NCBI GenBank assembly: GCA_940337035.1
Contig: CALNHX010005210.1
Coordinates: forward strand, 1-64,000
Length of the DNA stretch: 64,000 nucleotides
Origin: Agriotes lineatus
Lineage: Eukaryota > Arthropoda > Insecta > Coleoptera > Elateridae
Direction: 5' to 3'
The position numbers were made by a program, and so were the translations under genes. The notes beneath the pieces are model-generated. The model made no database searches and had not been told where the DNA came from. It worked only from the letters and a program-made list of their open reading frames with translations. Positions 13,728-28,334 of the stretch are shown one piece after another (the first letter of the stretch is position 1; each line of letters starts with the position of its first letter).

Positions 13728-15050
13728 ATTAGCTCTAACAATAATTAACCAGTTCTATGTGTTGGCGCACATCGGCATTTAGAGTGTTTATACTAGTACC
13801 ATTGAGCTTTAAACAACTAGAAACTACCGGGCGATTGTTTGTCTTACTTCTTAATCTTGGAGATTACAGAACTATAACTACTGACATCTTCCAGCACGCG
13901 ACGTGTTATTTATAATGCCTATTAACTATAAAAATAACGAACCAGTAACAATTTATTACCTTTCCCGCCACTTAAAGCTAAGCTGGCGTAGATTCCATAG
14001 GTTACAACTGATAGGACGCTAGAAGAGCTACCTCTAATGCCTCAAACGGTAACAGTTTTATATGTTGGTGCACATCGGCATTTACAAATGTTTACACTTG
14101 TACTATTGAGCTTTATCAACTAGAAACAACCGGGGGATTGTTTGTTTTACGTCCTAATCTTGGAGATTGCAGTACTATAATTACTGACATCTGTCAGATC
14201 GCGAAGAGTTGTTTATAATGCCTATTAGCTCTAACAATTACGAACCAGTAACAATTTATTTCCTTCCCCGGCTCTTAAAGCTAAGCTGGCGTAGATTCCA
14301 TAGGTTACAACTGATAGGACGCTAAAAGAGCTACCTCTAATGCCTCAAACGGTAGCAGTTTTATATGTTGGTGCACATCGGCATTTACAAATGTTTACAC
14401 TTGTACTATTGAGCTTTATCAACTAGAAACAACCGGGGGATTGTTTGTTTTATGTCCTAATCTTGGAGATTACAGTACTATAATTACTGACATCTGTCAG
14501 ATCGCGTAGAGTTGTTTATAATGCCTATTAGCTCTAACAATTACGAACCAGTAACAATTTATTTCCTTCCCCGGCTCTTAAAGCTAAGCTGGCGTAGATT
14601 CCATAGGTTACAACTGATAGGACGCTAAAAGAGCTACCTCTAATGCCTCAAACGGTAGCAGTTTTATATGTTGGTGCACATCGGCATTTACAAATGTTTA
14701 CACTTGTACTATTGAGCTTTATCAACTAGAAACAACCGGGGGATTGTTTGTCTTACGTTTTATTTTAGAGATTACAGTACTCTAATTACTGACATCTGTC
14801 AGATCGCGAAGAGTTATTTATAATGCCTATTAGCTCTAACAATTACGAACCAGTAACAATTTATTACGTTTCCCGGCTCTTAAAGATAAGCTGGCGTAGA
14901 TTCCAAAGGTTAAAACTGTTAGGACACTAAAAGAACTATCTCTAATGCCTCAAACGGTAGCAGTTCCATATATTGGGCACATCGGCATTTACAAATGTTA
15001 ACACTTGTACTACTGAGCTTTATCAACTAGAAACAACCGGGGGATTGTTT

Positions 15051-16440
15051 GTCTTACGTCTTATTTTAGAGATTACAGTACTCTAATTACTGACATCTGT
15101 CAGATCGCGAAGAGTTATTTATAATGCCTATTAGCTCTAACAATTAGAACCAGTAACAATTTATTACGTTTCCCGGCTCTTAAAGATAAGCTGGCGTAGA
15201 TTCCATAGGTTACAACTGATAGGACGCTAAAAGTGCTACCTCTAATGCCTCAAACGGTAGCAGTTTTATATGTTGGTGCACATCGGCAATTACAAATATT
15301 TACACTTGTACTATTGAGCTTTATCAATTAGAAACAACCAGGGGATTGTTTGTCTTACCTCTTAATCTTGGAGATTACAGTACTATAATTACTGACATCT
15401 GTCAGATCGCGAAGAGTTATTTATAATGCCTATTAGCTGTAACAATTACGAAGCTGTAACAATTTATTACCTTTCCCGGCTCTTAAAGCTAAGCTGGCGT
15501 AGATTCCATAGGTTACAACTGATAGGACGCTACAAGAACTATCTTTAATGCCTCAAACGGTAGCAGTTTTATATGTTGGTGCACATCGGCAATTACAAAT
15601 ATTTACACTTGTACTATTGAGCTTTATCAATTAGAAACAACCAGGGGATTGTTTGTCTTACCTCTTAATCTTGGAGATTACAGTACTATAATTACTGACA
15701 TCTGTCAGATCGCGAAGAGTTATTTATAATGCCTATTGGCTCTAACAATTACGAACCAGTAACAATTTATTTCCTTTCCCGGCTCTTAAAGTTAAGCTGG
15801 CTTAGATTCCATAGGTTACAACTGATAGGACGCTAAAAGAGCTACCTCTAATGCCTGAAACGGTAGCAGTTTTATGTGTTGGTGCACATCGGCATTTAAA
15901 ATGTTTACACTTGTGCTATTAAGCTTTAAACAACTAGAAACAACCGGGGGATTGTTTGTCTTACTTCTTAATCTTGGAGATCGTAAACTATAATTACTGA
16001 CATCTGCCAGCTCGCGAAGAGTTATTTATAATGCCTATTAGCTCTAACAATAATTAACCAGTTCTATGTGTTGGCGCACATCGGCATTTAGAGTGTTTAT
16101 ACTAGTACCATTGAGCTTTAAACAACTAGAAACTACCGGGCGATTGTTTGTCTTACTTCTTAATCTTGGAGATTACAGAACTATAATTACTGACATCTTC
16201 CAGCACGCGACGTGTTATTTATAATGCCTATTAACTATAAAAATAACGAACCAGTAACAATTTATTACCTTTCCCGCCACTTAAAGCTAAGCTGGCGTAG
16301 ATTCCATAGGTTACAACTGATAGGACGCTAGAAGAGCTACCTCTAATGCCTCAAACGGTAACAGTTTTATATGTCGGTGCACATCGGCATTTACAAATGT
16401 TTCCACTTTTACTATTGAACTTTATCAACTAGAAACAACC
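15051..16440 (+). repeat. Paralogous satellite block matching 12570-14070 and about 5145-6600
   Basis: The variant GTCTTACGTCTTATTTTAG occurs near 5145, 12570 and 15051, and the truncated monomer with ATTAACCAGTTCTATGTG follows in all three at about 6140, 13735 and 16045. The distance between these landmarks is about 171 bp longer in the middle copy. That excess is the hairpin-rich insertion, so this block and the one near 5.1-6.6 kb define the pre-insertion state. Ends are approximate. Confidence 0.8.
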
Positions 16441-19400
16441 GGGGGATTGTTTGTCTTAAGTCTTAATCTTAGAGATTACAGTACTCTAATTACTGACCCT
16501 GCCAGGTTGCAAAGAGTTATTTATAATGCCTATTAGCTCTAACAATTACGAACCAGTAACAAGTTATTACCTCTTCAGGCTCTTAAAGCTAAGCTGGCGT
16601 TGATTTCAAAGGTTACAACTGCTAGTACGCCAAAAGAGCTACCTCTAATGCCTCAAGCGGTAGCAGTTTCATATGTTGGTGCACATCGGCATTTACAAAT
16701 GTTTGCACTTGTACTATTGAACTTTATCAACTAGAAACAACCGGGGGATTGTTTGTCTTAAGTCTTAATCTTAGAGATTACAGTACTCTAATTACTGACC
16801 CCTGCCAGGTTGCAAAGAGTTATTTATAATGCCTATTAGCTCTAACAATTACGAACCAGTAACAATTTATTACGTTTTCCGGCACTTAAAGATAAGCTGG
16901 CTTAGATTCCAAAGGTTACAACTGCTAGTACGCTAAAAGAGCTATCTCTAATGCCTCAAACGGTAGCAGTTCCACATGTTGGTGCACATCGGCATTTACA
17001 AATGTTTCCACTTTTACTATTGAGCTCTAAACAACTGGAAACAACCGGGGGATCGTTTGTCTTACGTCTTAATCTTGGAGATTGTGAACTATAGTTACTG
17101 ACATCTGCCAGCTCGCGAAAAGCTATTTATAATGCCTATTAGCTCTAACAATAACGAACCAAAGCTAATCTGGCGTAGATTCCATAGGTTACAACTGATA
17201 GGACGCTAAAAGAGCTACCTCTAATGCCTCAAGCTGTAGCAGTTTTATATGTTGGTGCACATCGGCATTTACAAATGTTTACACTTGTACTATTGAGCTT
17301 TATCAACTAGAAACAACCGGGGGATTGTTTGTCTTACGTCTTAATCTTGGAGATTACAGTACTATAATTACTTACATCTGTCAGATCGCGAAGAGTTATT
17401 TATAATGCCTATTAGCTCTAACAATTACGAACCAGTTACAATTTATTTCCTTTCCCGGCTCTTAAAGCTAAGCTGGCGTAGATTCCATAGGTTACAACTG
17501 ATAGGACGCTAAAAGAGCTACCTCTAATGCCTCAAACGGTAGCAGTTTTATATGTTGGTGCACATCGGCATTTACAAATGTTTACACTTGTACTATTGAG
17601 CTTTATCAACTAGAAACAACCGGGGGATTGTTTGTCTTACCTCTTAATCTTAGAGATTACAGGACTATAATTACTGACACCTGTCAGATCGCGAAGAGTT
17701 ATTTATAATGCCTATTAGCTCTAACAATTACGAACCAGTAACAATTTATTTCCTTTCCCGGCTCTTAAAGCTAAGCTGGCGTAGATTCCATAGGTTACAA
17801 CTGATAGGACGCTAAAAGAGCTACCTCTAATGCCTCAAACGGTAGCAGTTTTATATGTTGGCGCACATCTGCATTTACAAATGTTTACACTTGTACTATT
17901 GAGCTTTATCAACTAGAAACAACCGGGGGATTGTTTGTCTTACTTCTTAATCTTGGAGATTGTAAACTGTAATTACTGACATCTGCCAGCTTGTTAAGAG
18001 TTATTTACAATGCCTATTAGCTCTAACAATAACGAACCAGTTTTATGTGTTGGTGCACATCGGCATTTAGAGTGTTTATACTTGTACCATTGAGCTTTAT
18101 ACAAATAGAAACAACCGGGGGATTGTTTGTCTTACTTCTTAATCTTGGAGATTGTAAAATGTAATTACTGACATCTGCCAGCTCGCGAAGAGTTATTTAT
18201 AATGCCTATTAGCTCTAACAATTACGAACCAGTAACAATTTATTTCCTTTCCCGGCTCTTAAAGCTAAGCTGGCGTAGATTCCATAGGTTACAACTGATA
18301 GGACGCTAAAAGAGCTACCTCTAATGCCTCAAACGGTAGCAGTTTTATATGTTGGTGCACATCGGCATTTACTAATGTTTACACTTGTACTATTGAGCTT
18401 TATCAACTAGAAACAACCGGGGGATTGTTTGTTTTACGTCCTAATCTTGGAGATTACAGTACTATAATTACTGACATCTGTCAGATCGCGAAGAGTTGTT
18501 TATAATGCCTATTAGCTCTAACAATTACGAACCAGTAACAATTTATTTCCTTTCCCGGCTCTTAAAGCTAAGCTGGCGTAGATTCCATAGGTTACAACTG
18601 ATAGGACGCTAAAAGAGCTACCTCTAATGCCTCAAACGGTAGCAGTTTTATATGTTGGTGCACATCGGCATTTACAAATGTTTACACTTGTACTATTGAG
18701 CTTTATCAACTAGAAACAACAGGGGGATTGTTTGTCTTACTTCTTAATCTTAGAGATTACAGTACTATAATTACTGACATCTGTCAGATCGCGAAGAGTT
18801 ATTTCTAATGCCTATTAGCTCTAACAATTACGAACCAGTAACAATTTATTTCCTTTCCCGGCTCTTAAAGTTAAGCTGGCGTAGATTCCATAGGTTACAA
18901 CTGTTAGGACGCTAAAAGAGCTACCTCTAATGCCTCAAACGGTAGCAGTTTCCTATGTTGGTGCACATCGACATTTAAAATGTTTACACCTGTGCTATTA
19001 AGCTTTAATCAACTAGAAACAACCGGGGGATTGTTTGTCTTACTTCTTAATCTTGGAGATTGTAAACTGTAATTACTGACATCTGCCAGCTCGCGAAGAG
19101 TTATTTATAATGCCTATTAGCTCTAACAATAACGAACCAGTTTTATGTGTTGGTGCACATCGGCATTTAGAGTGTTTATACTTGTACCATTGAGCTTTAA
19201 ACAGCTAGAAACAACCGGGGGATTGTTTGTCTTACTTCTTATTCTTGGAGATTACAGAACTATAATTACTGACATCTGCCAGCACGCGACGAGTTATTTA
19301 TATTGCCTATTAGCTATAAAAATAACGAAACAGTAACAATTTATTTCCTTTCCCGGCTCTTAAAGCTAAACTGGCGTAGATTCTATAGGTTACAACTGAT

Positions 19401-22400
19401 AGGACGCTAAAAGAGCTACCTCTAGTGCCTCAAACGGTAGCAGTTTCCTATGTTGGTGTAAATCGGAATTTAAAATTTGTACACTTGTGCTATTAAGCTT
19501 TAAACAACTAGAAACAACCGGGGGATTGTTTGTATTACTTCTTAATCTTGGAGATTGTAAACTGTAATTACTGACATCTGCCAGCTCGCGAAGAGTTATT
19601 TACAATGCCTATTAGCTCTAACAATAACGAACCAGTTTTATGTGTTGGTGCACATCGGCATTTAAAATGTTTACACATTTGCTATTAAGCTTTAAACAAC
19701 TTGAAACAACCGGGGGATTGTTTGTCTTACTTCTTAATCTTGGAGATTGTAAACTGTAATTACTGACCCCTGCCAGGTTGCGAAGAGTTATTTATAATGT
19801 CTATTAACTCTAACAATTACTAACCAGTAACAATTTGTTTTCTTTCCCGGCTCTTAAAGCTAAGCTGGCGTAGATTCCATAGGTTACAACTGATAGGACG
19901 CTAGAAGAGCTACCTCTAGTGCCTCAAACGGTAGCAGTTTTATGTGTTGGTGCCCATCGGCATTTAAAATGTTTACACTTGTGCTATTAAGCTTTAAACA
20001 ACTAGAAATAACCGGGGGATTGTTTGTCTTACTTCTTAGTCTTGGAGATTGTAAACTATAATTACTGACATCTGCCAGCTCGCGAAGAGCTATTTATAAT
20101 GCCTATTAGCTCTAACAATAACGAACCAGTTTTATGTGTTGGTGCACATCGGCATTTAGAATGTTTATACTTGTACCATTGAGCTTTAAACAACTAGAAA
20201 CAACCGGGGATTGTTTGTCTTACTTCTTATTCTTGGAGATTACAGAACTATAATTACTGACATCTGCCAGCACGCGACGAGTTATTTATATGCCTATTAG
20301 GTAGAAAAATAACGTACCAGTAACAATTTATTACCTTTCCCGCCTCTTAAAGCTAAGCTGGCGTAGATTCCATAGGTTACAACTGATAGGACGCTAGAAG
20401 AGCTACCTCTAGTGCCTCAAACGGTAGCAGTTTTATGTGTTGGTGCCCATCGGCATTTAAAATGTTTATACTTGTACCATTGAGCTTTAAACAACTAGAA
20501 ACAACCGGGGGATTGTTTGTCTTACTTCTTATTCTTGGAGATTACAGAACTATAATTACTGACATCTGCCAGCACGCGACGAGTTATTTATAATGCCTAT
20601 TAGGTAGAAAAATAACGTACCAGTAACAATTTATTACCTTTCCCGCCTCTTAAAGCTAAGCTGGCGTAGATTCCATAGGTTACAACTGATAGGACGCTAG
20701 AAGAGCTACCTCTAGTGCCTCAAACGGTAGCAGTTTTATATGTCGGTGCACATCGGCATTTACAAATGTTTCCACTTTTACTGTTGAGCTCTAAACAACT
20801 GGAAACAACCGGGGGATTGTTTCTCTTACGTCTTAATCTTGGAGATTACAGTACTATGATTACTGACATCTGCCAGCCCGCGAAGAGTTATTTTTAATGT
20901 CTAATAGCTCTAACAATTACGAACCAGTAACAATTTATTACCTTTCCAGGCTCTTAAAGCTAAGCTGGCGTAGATTCCATAGGTTACAACTGCTAGGACG
21001 CTTAAAGAGCTACCTCTAATGCCTCAAACGGTAACAGTTCCATATGTTGGTGCACATCGGCATTTACAAATGTTTACACTTGTACTATTGAAATTTATCA
21101 AATAGAAACAAGCGGTGGATTGTTTGTCTTAAGTCTTAATCTTAGAGATTACAGTACTCTAATTGCTGACCCCTGCCAGGTTGCAAAGAGTTATTTATAA
21201 TGCATATTAGCTCTAACAATTACGAACCAGTAACAATTTATTACGTTTCCCGCCTCTTAAAGCTAAGCTGGCGTAGATTCCATAGGTTACAGCTGATAGG
21301 ACGCTAGAAGAGCTATCTCTAATGCCTCAAACGGTAGCTGTTTTATATGTCGGTGCACATCGGCATTTACAAATGTTTCCACTTGTACTATTGAGCTCTA
21401 AACAACTGGAAACAACCGGGGGATAGTTTGTCTTACTTCTTAATCATGGAGATTACAGTACTATGATTACTGACATCTGCCAGCCCGCGAAGAGTTATTT
21501 TTAATGTCTAATAGCTCTAACAATTACGAACCAGTAACAATTTATTACCTTTCCAGGCTCTTAAAGCTAAGCTGGCGTAGATTCCATAGGTTACAACTGC
21601 TAGGACGCTAAAAGAGCTACTCTAATGCCTCAAACGGTAACAGTTCCATATGTTGGTGCACATCGGCATTTACAAATGTTTACACTTTTACTATTGAACT
21701 TTTATCAAATAGAAACAACCGGGGGATTGTTTGTCTTAAGTCTTAATCTTAGAGATTACAGTACTCTAATTACTGACCCCAGCCAGGTTGCGAAGAGTTA
21801 TTTATAATGTCTATTAACTCTAATAATTACTAACCAGTAACAATTTGTTTCCTTTCCCGGCTCTTAAAGCTAAGCTGGCGTAGATTCCATAGGTTACAAC
21901 TGATAGGACGCTAGAAGAGCTACCTCTAGTGCCTCAAATGGTAGCAGTTTTATGTGTTGGTGCCCATCGGCATTTAAAATGTTTACACTTGTGCTATTAA
22001 GCTTTAAACATCTAGAAATAACCGGGGGATTGTTTGTCTTACTTCTTAGTCTTGGAGATTGTAAACTATAATTACTGACATCTGCAAGCTCGCGAAGAGT
22101 TATTTATAATGACTATTAGCTGTAACAATAACGAACCAGTTTTATGTGTTGGTGCTCATCGGCATTTAGAATGTTTATACTTGTACCATTGAGCTTTAAA
22201 CAACTAGAAACAACCGGGGGATTGTTTGTCTTACTTCTTATTCTTGGAGATTACAGAACTATAATCACTGACATCTGCCAGCACGCGACGAGTTATTTAT
22301 AATGCCTATTAGCTATAAAAATAACGTACCAGTAACAATTTATTACCTTTCCCGCCTCTTAAAGCTAAGCTGGCGTAGATTCCATAGGTTACAACTGATA

Positions 22401-23439
22401 GGACGCTAGAAGAGCTACCTCTAGTGCCTCAAACGGTAGCAGTTTTATATGTCGGTGCACATCGGCATTTACAAATGTTTCCACTTTTACTATTGAGCTC
22501 TAAACAACTGGAAACAACCGGGGATTGTTTCTCTTACGTCTTAATCTTGGAGATTACAGTATTATAATTACTGACATCTGCCAGGTCGCGAAGAGTTATT
22601 TATAATGTCTAATAGCTCTAACAATTACGAACCAGTAACAATTTATTACCTTACCAGGCTCTTAAAGCTAAGCTGGCGTAGATTCCATAGGTTACAACTG
22701 CTAGGACGCTAAAAGAGCTACCTCTAATGCCTCAAACGGTAACAGTTCCATATGTTGGTGCACATCGGCATTTACAAATGTTTACACTTGTACTATTGAA
22801 CTTTATCAAATAGAAACAACCGGTGGATTGTTTGTCTTAAGTCTTAATCTTAGAGATTACAGTACTCTAATTACTGACCCCTGCCAGGTTGCAAAGAGTA
22901 ATTTATAATGCCTATTAGCTCTAACAATTACGAACCAGTAACAATTTATTACGTTTCCCGGCTCTTAAAGATAAGCTGGCGTTGATTCCAAAGGTTACAA
23001 CTGATAGGACGCTAGAAGAGCTACCCTTAATGCCTCAAACTATAGCAGTTTCATACGTTGGTGCACATCGGCATTTACAAATGTTTACACCTCTACTATT
23101 GAGCTTTATCAACTAGAAACAACCGGGGGATTGTTTGTCTTACCTCTTAATCTTGGAGATTATAGTACTATAATTACTGACGTCTGTCAGATTGCGAAGA
23201 GTTATCTATAATGCATATTAGCTCTAACAATTACGAACCAGTAACAATTTATTACGTTTGCCGGCTCTTCAAGATAAGCTGGCTTAGATTCCAAAGGTTA
23301 CAACTGCTAGTACGCTAAAAGAGCTACCTCTAATGCCTCAAACTGTAGCAGTTCAATATGTGGGTGCACATCGGCATTTACAAATGTTTACACTTGTACT
23401 ATTGAGCTTTATCAACTAGAAACAACCTGGGGATTGTTT

Positions 23440-25330
23440 GTCTTACGTCTTAATTTTAGAGATTACAGTACTCTAATTACTGACACCTGCCAGGTTGCGA
23501 AAAGTTATTTGTAATGCATAATAGCTCTAACAATTTCGAACCAGTAACAATTTATTACCTTTCCCATCTCTTAAAGTTAAGCTGGCGTAGATTCCATAGG
23601 TTACAACTGATAGGACGCTAGAAGAGCTACTCTAATGCCTCAAACGGTAGCAGTTTTATGTGTTGGGCACATCGGCATTTAAAATGTTTACAGTTGTGCT
23701 ATTAAGCTTTAAACAACTAGAAACAACCGAGGGATTGTTTGTCTTACTGCTTAATCTTGGAGATTGTAAACTTTAATTACTGACATCTGCCAGCTCGCGA
23801 AGAGTTATTTATAATGCCTATTAGCTCTAACAATAACGAACCAGATTTATGTGTTGGTGCACATCGGCATTTAGAGTGTTTATACTTGTACCATTGAGCT
23901 TTAAACAACTAGAAACAACCGGGGAATTGTTTGTCTTACTTCTTATTCTTTGAGATTACAGAACTATAATTACTGACATCTGCCAGCACGTGACGAGTTA
24001 TTTATAATGCCTATTAGCTCTGAAAATAACGAACCAGTAACAATTTATTACCTTTCCCGGCTCTTAAAGCTAAGCTGGCGTAGATTCCATAGGTTACAAC
24101 TGATAGGACGCTAGAAGAGCTAACTCTAATGCCTCAAACGGTAGCAGTTTTATGTGTTGGTGCACATCGGCATATAAAATGTTTACATTTGTGCTATTAA
24201 GCTTTAAACAACTAGAAACAACCTGGGGATTGTTTGTCTTACGTCTTAATTTTAGAGATTACAGTACTCTAATTACTGACACCTGCCAGGTTGCGAAAAG
24301 TTATTTGTAATGCGTAATAGCTCTAACAATTTCGAACCAGTAACAATTTATTACCTTTCCCATCTCTTAAAGTTAAGCTGGCGTAGATTCCATAGGTTAC
24401 AACTGATAGGACGCTAGAAGAGCTACTCTAATGCCTCAAACGGTAGCAGTTTTTATGTGTTGGGCACATCGGCATTTAAAATGTTTACAGTTGTGCTATT
24501 AAGCTTTAAACAACTAGAATCAACCGGGGGATTGTTTGTCTTACTGCTTAATCTTGGAGATTGTAAACATTAATTACTGACATCTGCCAGCTCGCGAAGA
24601 GTTATTTATAATGCCTATTAGCTCTAACAATAACGAACCAGATTTATGTGTTGGTGCACATCGGCATTTAGAGTGTTTATACTTGTACCATTGAGCTTTA
24701 AACAACTAGAAACAACCGGGGAATTGTTTGTCTTACTTCTTATTCTTTGAGATTACAGAACTATAATTACTGACATCTGCCAGCACGTGACGAGTTATTT
24801 ATAATGCCTATTAGCTCTGAAAATAACGAACCAGTAACAATTTATTACCTTTCCCGGCTCTTAAAGCTAAGCTGGCGTAGATTCCATAGGTTACAACTGA
24901 TAGGACGCTAGAAGAGCTAACTCTAATGCCTCAAACGGTAGCAGTTTTATGTGTTGGTGCACATCGGCATATAAAATGTTTACATTTGTGCTATTAAGCT
25001 TTAAACAACTAGAAACAACCTGGGGATTGTTTGTCTTACGTCTTAATTTTAGAGATTACAGTACTCTAATTACTGACACCTGCCAGGTTGCGAAAAGTTA
25101 TTTGTAATGCGTAATAGCTCTAACAATTTCGAACCAGTAACAATTTATTACCTTTCCCATCTCTTAAAGTTAAGCTGGCGTAGATTCCATAGGTTACAAC
25201 TGATAGGACGCTAGAAGAGCTACTCTAATGCCTCAAACGGTAGCAGTTTTTATGTGTTGGGCACATCGGCATTTAAAATGTTTACAGTTGTGCTATTAAG
25301 CTTTAAACAACTAGAATCAACCAGGGGATT
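23440..25330 (+). repeat. About 797 bp higher-order repeat (two full plus one truncated monomer)
   Basis: The variant CTCTAACAATTTCGAACC occurs at 23525, 24321 and 25118, spacings of 796 and 797 bp. This fits 302 + 302 + 193. Two complete copies and the start of a third share private variants such as CAGCACGTGACGAG and TTTCCCATCTCTTAAAG. The repeat has taken the truncated monomer into its unit. Confidence 0.85.
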
Positions 25331-27725
25331 GTTTGTCTTACTGCTTAATCTTGGAGATTGTAAACTTTAATTACTGACATCTGCCAGCACGCGACGAGTT
25401 ATTTATAATGCCTATTATCTATAAAAATAAGTAACCAGTAACAATTTATTACCTTTCCCGCCTCTTAAAGCTAAGCTGGCGTAGATTCCATAGATTACAA
25501 CTGATGTTGACGCTAGAAGAGCTACTTCTAATGCTTCAAACGGTAGCAGTTTTATGTCGGTGCACATCGGCATTTACAAATGTTTCCATTTTTACTATTG
25601 AGCTTTAAACAACTAGAAACAACCGGGGGATTGTTTGTCTTACTTCTTATTCTTTGAGATTACAGAACTATAATTACTGACATCTGCCAGCACGTGACGA
25701 GTTATTTATAATGCCTATTAGCTCTGAAAATAACGAACCAATAACAATTTATTACCTTTCCCGGCTCTTAAAGCTAAGCTGGCGTAGATTCCATAGGTTA
25801 CAACTGATAGGACGCTAGAAGAGCTAACTCTAATGCCTCAAACGGTAGCAGTTTTATGTGTTGGTGCACATCGGCATATAAAATGTTTACATTTGTGCTA
25901 TTAAGCTTTAAAGAACTAGAAACAACCGGGGGAATGTTTGTCTTACTTCTTAATCTTGGAGATTGTAAACTATAATTACTGACATCTGCCAGCTCGCGAA
26001 GAGTTATTTATAATGCCTATTAGCTCTAACAATAACGAACCAGTTTTATGTGTTGGTGCTCATTGGCATTTAGAGTGTTTATACTTGTACCATTGAGCTT
26101 TAAACAACTAGAAACGACAGGGGGATTGTTTGTCTTACTTCTTATTCTTGGAGATTACAGAACTATAATTACTGACATCTGCCAGCACGCGACCAGTTAT
26201 TTATAATGCCTATTAGCTATAAAAATATCGAACTAGTAACAATTTATTACCTTTCCCGCCACTTAAAGCTAAGCTGGCGTAGATTCCATAGGTTACAACT
26301 GATAGGACGCTAGAAGAGCTACCTCTAATGCCTCAAACGGTAGCAGTTTTATATGTCGGTGCACATCTGCATTTACAAATGTTTTCACTTTTACTATTGA
26401 GCTCTAAACAACTGGAAACAACCGGGGGATTGTTTGTCTTACGTCTTAATCTTGGAGATTACAGTACTATGATTACTGACATCTGCCAGCTCGCCAAGAG
26501 TTATTAATAATGCCTAATAGCTCTAACAATTACGAACCAGTAACAATTTGTTAGCTTTCCCGGCTCTTAAAGCTAAGCTGGCGTAGATTCCATAGGTTAC
26601 AACTGATAGGACGCTAGAAGAGCTACCTCTAATGCCTCAAACAGTAGCAGTTTTATGTGTTGGTGCACATCGGCATTTAAAATGTTTACACTTGTGCTAT
26701 TAAGCTTTAAACAACTAGAAACAACCGGGCGATTGTTTGTCTTACTTATAAATCTTGGAGATTGTAAACTATAATTACTGACATCTGCCAGCTCGCTGCG
26801 AGTTATTTATAATGCCTTTTAGCTTTAAAAATAACGAACCAGTAACAGTTTATTACCTTTCCCGCCTCTTAAAGCTTATCTGGCGTAGATTCCATAGGTT
26901 AGAACTGCCAGGGCGCTAGGAGAACTACCTCTAATGCCTCAAACGGTAGCAGTTTTATATGTTGGTGCACATCGGCATGTAAAATGTTTACACTTGTTCT
27001 ATTAAGCTTTAAACAACCGGGGGATTGTTTGTCTTACGTCTTAATCTTGGAGATTGGAGTACTATAATTACTTACATCTGCCAGCTCGGGAAGAGTTATT
27101 TATAATGCCTATTAGCTCTAACAATTGCAAACCAGTAACAATGTATTACGTTTTCCGGCTCTTATAGCTAAGCTGGCTTAGATTCCATAGGTTACAACTG
27201 CTAGGACGCTAGGAAAGCTACCTCTAATGTCTCAAACGGTAGCAGTTTTATATGTTGATGCACAATGGCATTTACAAGTGTTTACACTTGTACTATTGAA
27301 CTTTAAACAACTTGAAACAACCGGTGTTTGTTTGTCTTTCATCTTAATCTTAGAGATTACAGTACTCTAATTACTGACATCTGCCAGCTTGCGAAGGGTT
27401 ATTTATAATGCCTATTAGCTCTAACAATTACGAACCGGTAACATTTTAAAACGTTTCCCCTCTCTTGAAGCTAAGCTGGCGTAGACTCCATAGGTTACAG
27501 CTGCTAGGACGCTAGGAGACCTACCTCTGAATGGCTCAAACGGTAGCAGTTTTATATGTTGGTGCACATCGGCATTTACAAATGTTTACACTTGTACTAT
27601 TCAGCTTTAAACAACTAGAAACAAACGGGGGATTGTTTGTCTTACGTCTTAATCTTGGAGATTACAGTAATATAATTACTGACATCTGCTAGCTCGCGAA
27701 GAGTTATTTATAATGCCTACTAGCT

Positions 27726-28334
27726 AGCCCGGCAAACGTTGTTCTGCCCAAAAATAATTTGTCTCTGAAACGTTTCACCACTATAGAGTTTTAATTTTAT
27801 GTCATGTCCATCGTCTTGGAGTTACTGCCATTTTCGCAATCAACGTCCCAAAAAACCTCAATAACGACACCCATATCGATTGTTTAGGCTTATTTACCCC
27901 ATTTTACCCCATTTTGGGCTTATATGTTCTGATATGCAAGATATCTTAAAAAAATTTAAAAAAAGAAATTTGTCAAAAAAAATTCCTAGAACCCGATTGC
28001 AGCGCCACCTACCGGGTCCAATTGTGAATCTAAACCATTCAGGGACCCACTCAAATACACACAAAAAATTTCATCAAAATCGGTCCAGCCGTTTAGGAGG
28101 AGTTCAGTGACATACACACGTACAGAAGAATTATAACGGGTGTTCATAAACAGTCGTCATCCCAGTTACTTTGAAAAACAAAATGTTATGTCTTTGATTG
28201 ATTCGTGCAACACAATGAAACGTCATTGAGTACTGTCATAGCGCATTTTTTCTCAATTTTAATAGACATACGTTTCTGAAGTCAAAACCTATTGGGATGA
28301 CGACTGTTTATGAACACCCGTTAAATATAAAGAT
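27726..28334 (+). mobile_element. RTE-type LINE or SINE 3' region, copy A (interrupted by MITE)
   Basis: Contains the insect RTE-type tail module: CAGCGCCACCTACCGGGTCC, then CATCAAAATCGGTCCAGCCG, GTTTAGGAGGAGTTCAGTGA, and a terminal AT-rich AAATATAAAGAT. This tail family is known from RTE-clade LINEs and their non-autonomous derivatives in insects. No reverse transcriptase sequence is present, so it is a 5'-truncated or SINE-like copy. The MITE at 28136-28321 sits within its last 20 bases. Confidence 0.7.
28136..28321. mobile_element. 186 bp MITE with 29 bp perfect terminal inverted repeats and TA duplication
   Basis: The first 29 bases (28136-28164, beginning ACGGGTGTTCATAAACAG) are the exact reverse complement of the last 29 (28293-28321, ending ATGAACACCCGT). 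The element is flanked by TA at 28134-28135 and 28322-28323. Removing it and one TA restores a continuous RTE tail like that of the neighbouring copy at 28881-28894. TA duplication is typical of Tc1/mariner-type transposons. The interior has no coding capacity, so it is non-autonomous. Confidence 0.85.

Larger units (their letters stand above)
1..27725 (+). repeat. Satellite A array, proximal part (about 302-303 bp monomers)
   Basis: Tandem head-to-tail copies of an AT-rich monomer. The landmark GTCTTAC falls at 1, 303, 606 and 912 and continues at that spacing. Recurrent landmarks are CTAATGCCTCAAACGGTAGC, GTGCACATCGGCATTTA, CAACCGGGGGATTGTTTGTC and TAATGCCTATTAGCTCTAAC. Two monomer classes differ by one base, TTTAAACAACTAG versus TTTATCAACTAG. 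A third class of about 193 bp lacks roughly 110 bp between GAACCAG and TTTTATGTG. The array is organised into several higher-order repeats and larger duplications, listed separately. No host gene is visible; short frames here are by-products of the monomer. It is interrupted at 13557-13727 and ends at the composite insertion at 27726. Confidence 0.97.

Noticed and set aside
19145..19336. 63-codon plus-strand frame as a separate gene
   Set aside because: A frameshifted reading of a truncated satellite monomer, not seen as a conserved frame in other copies.
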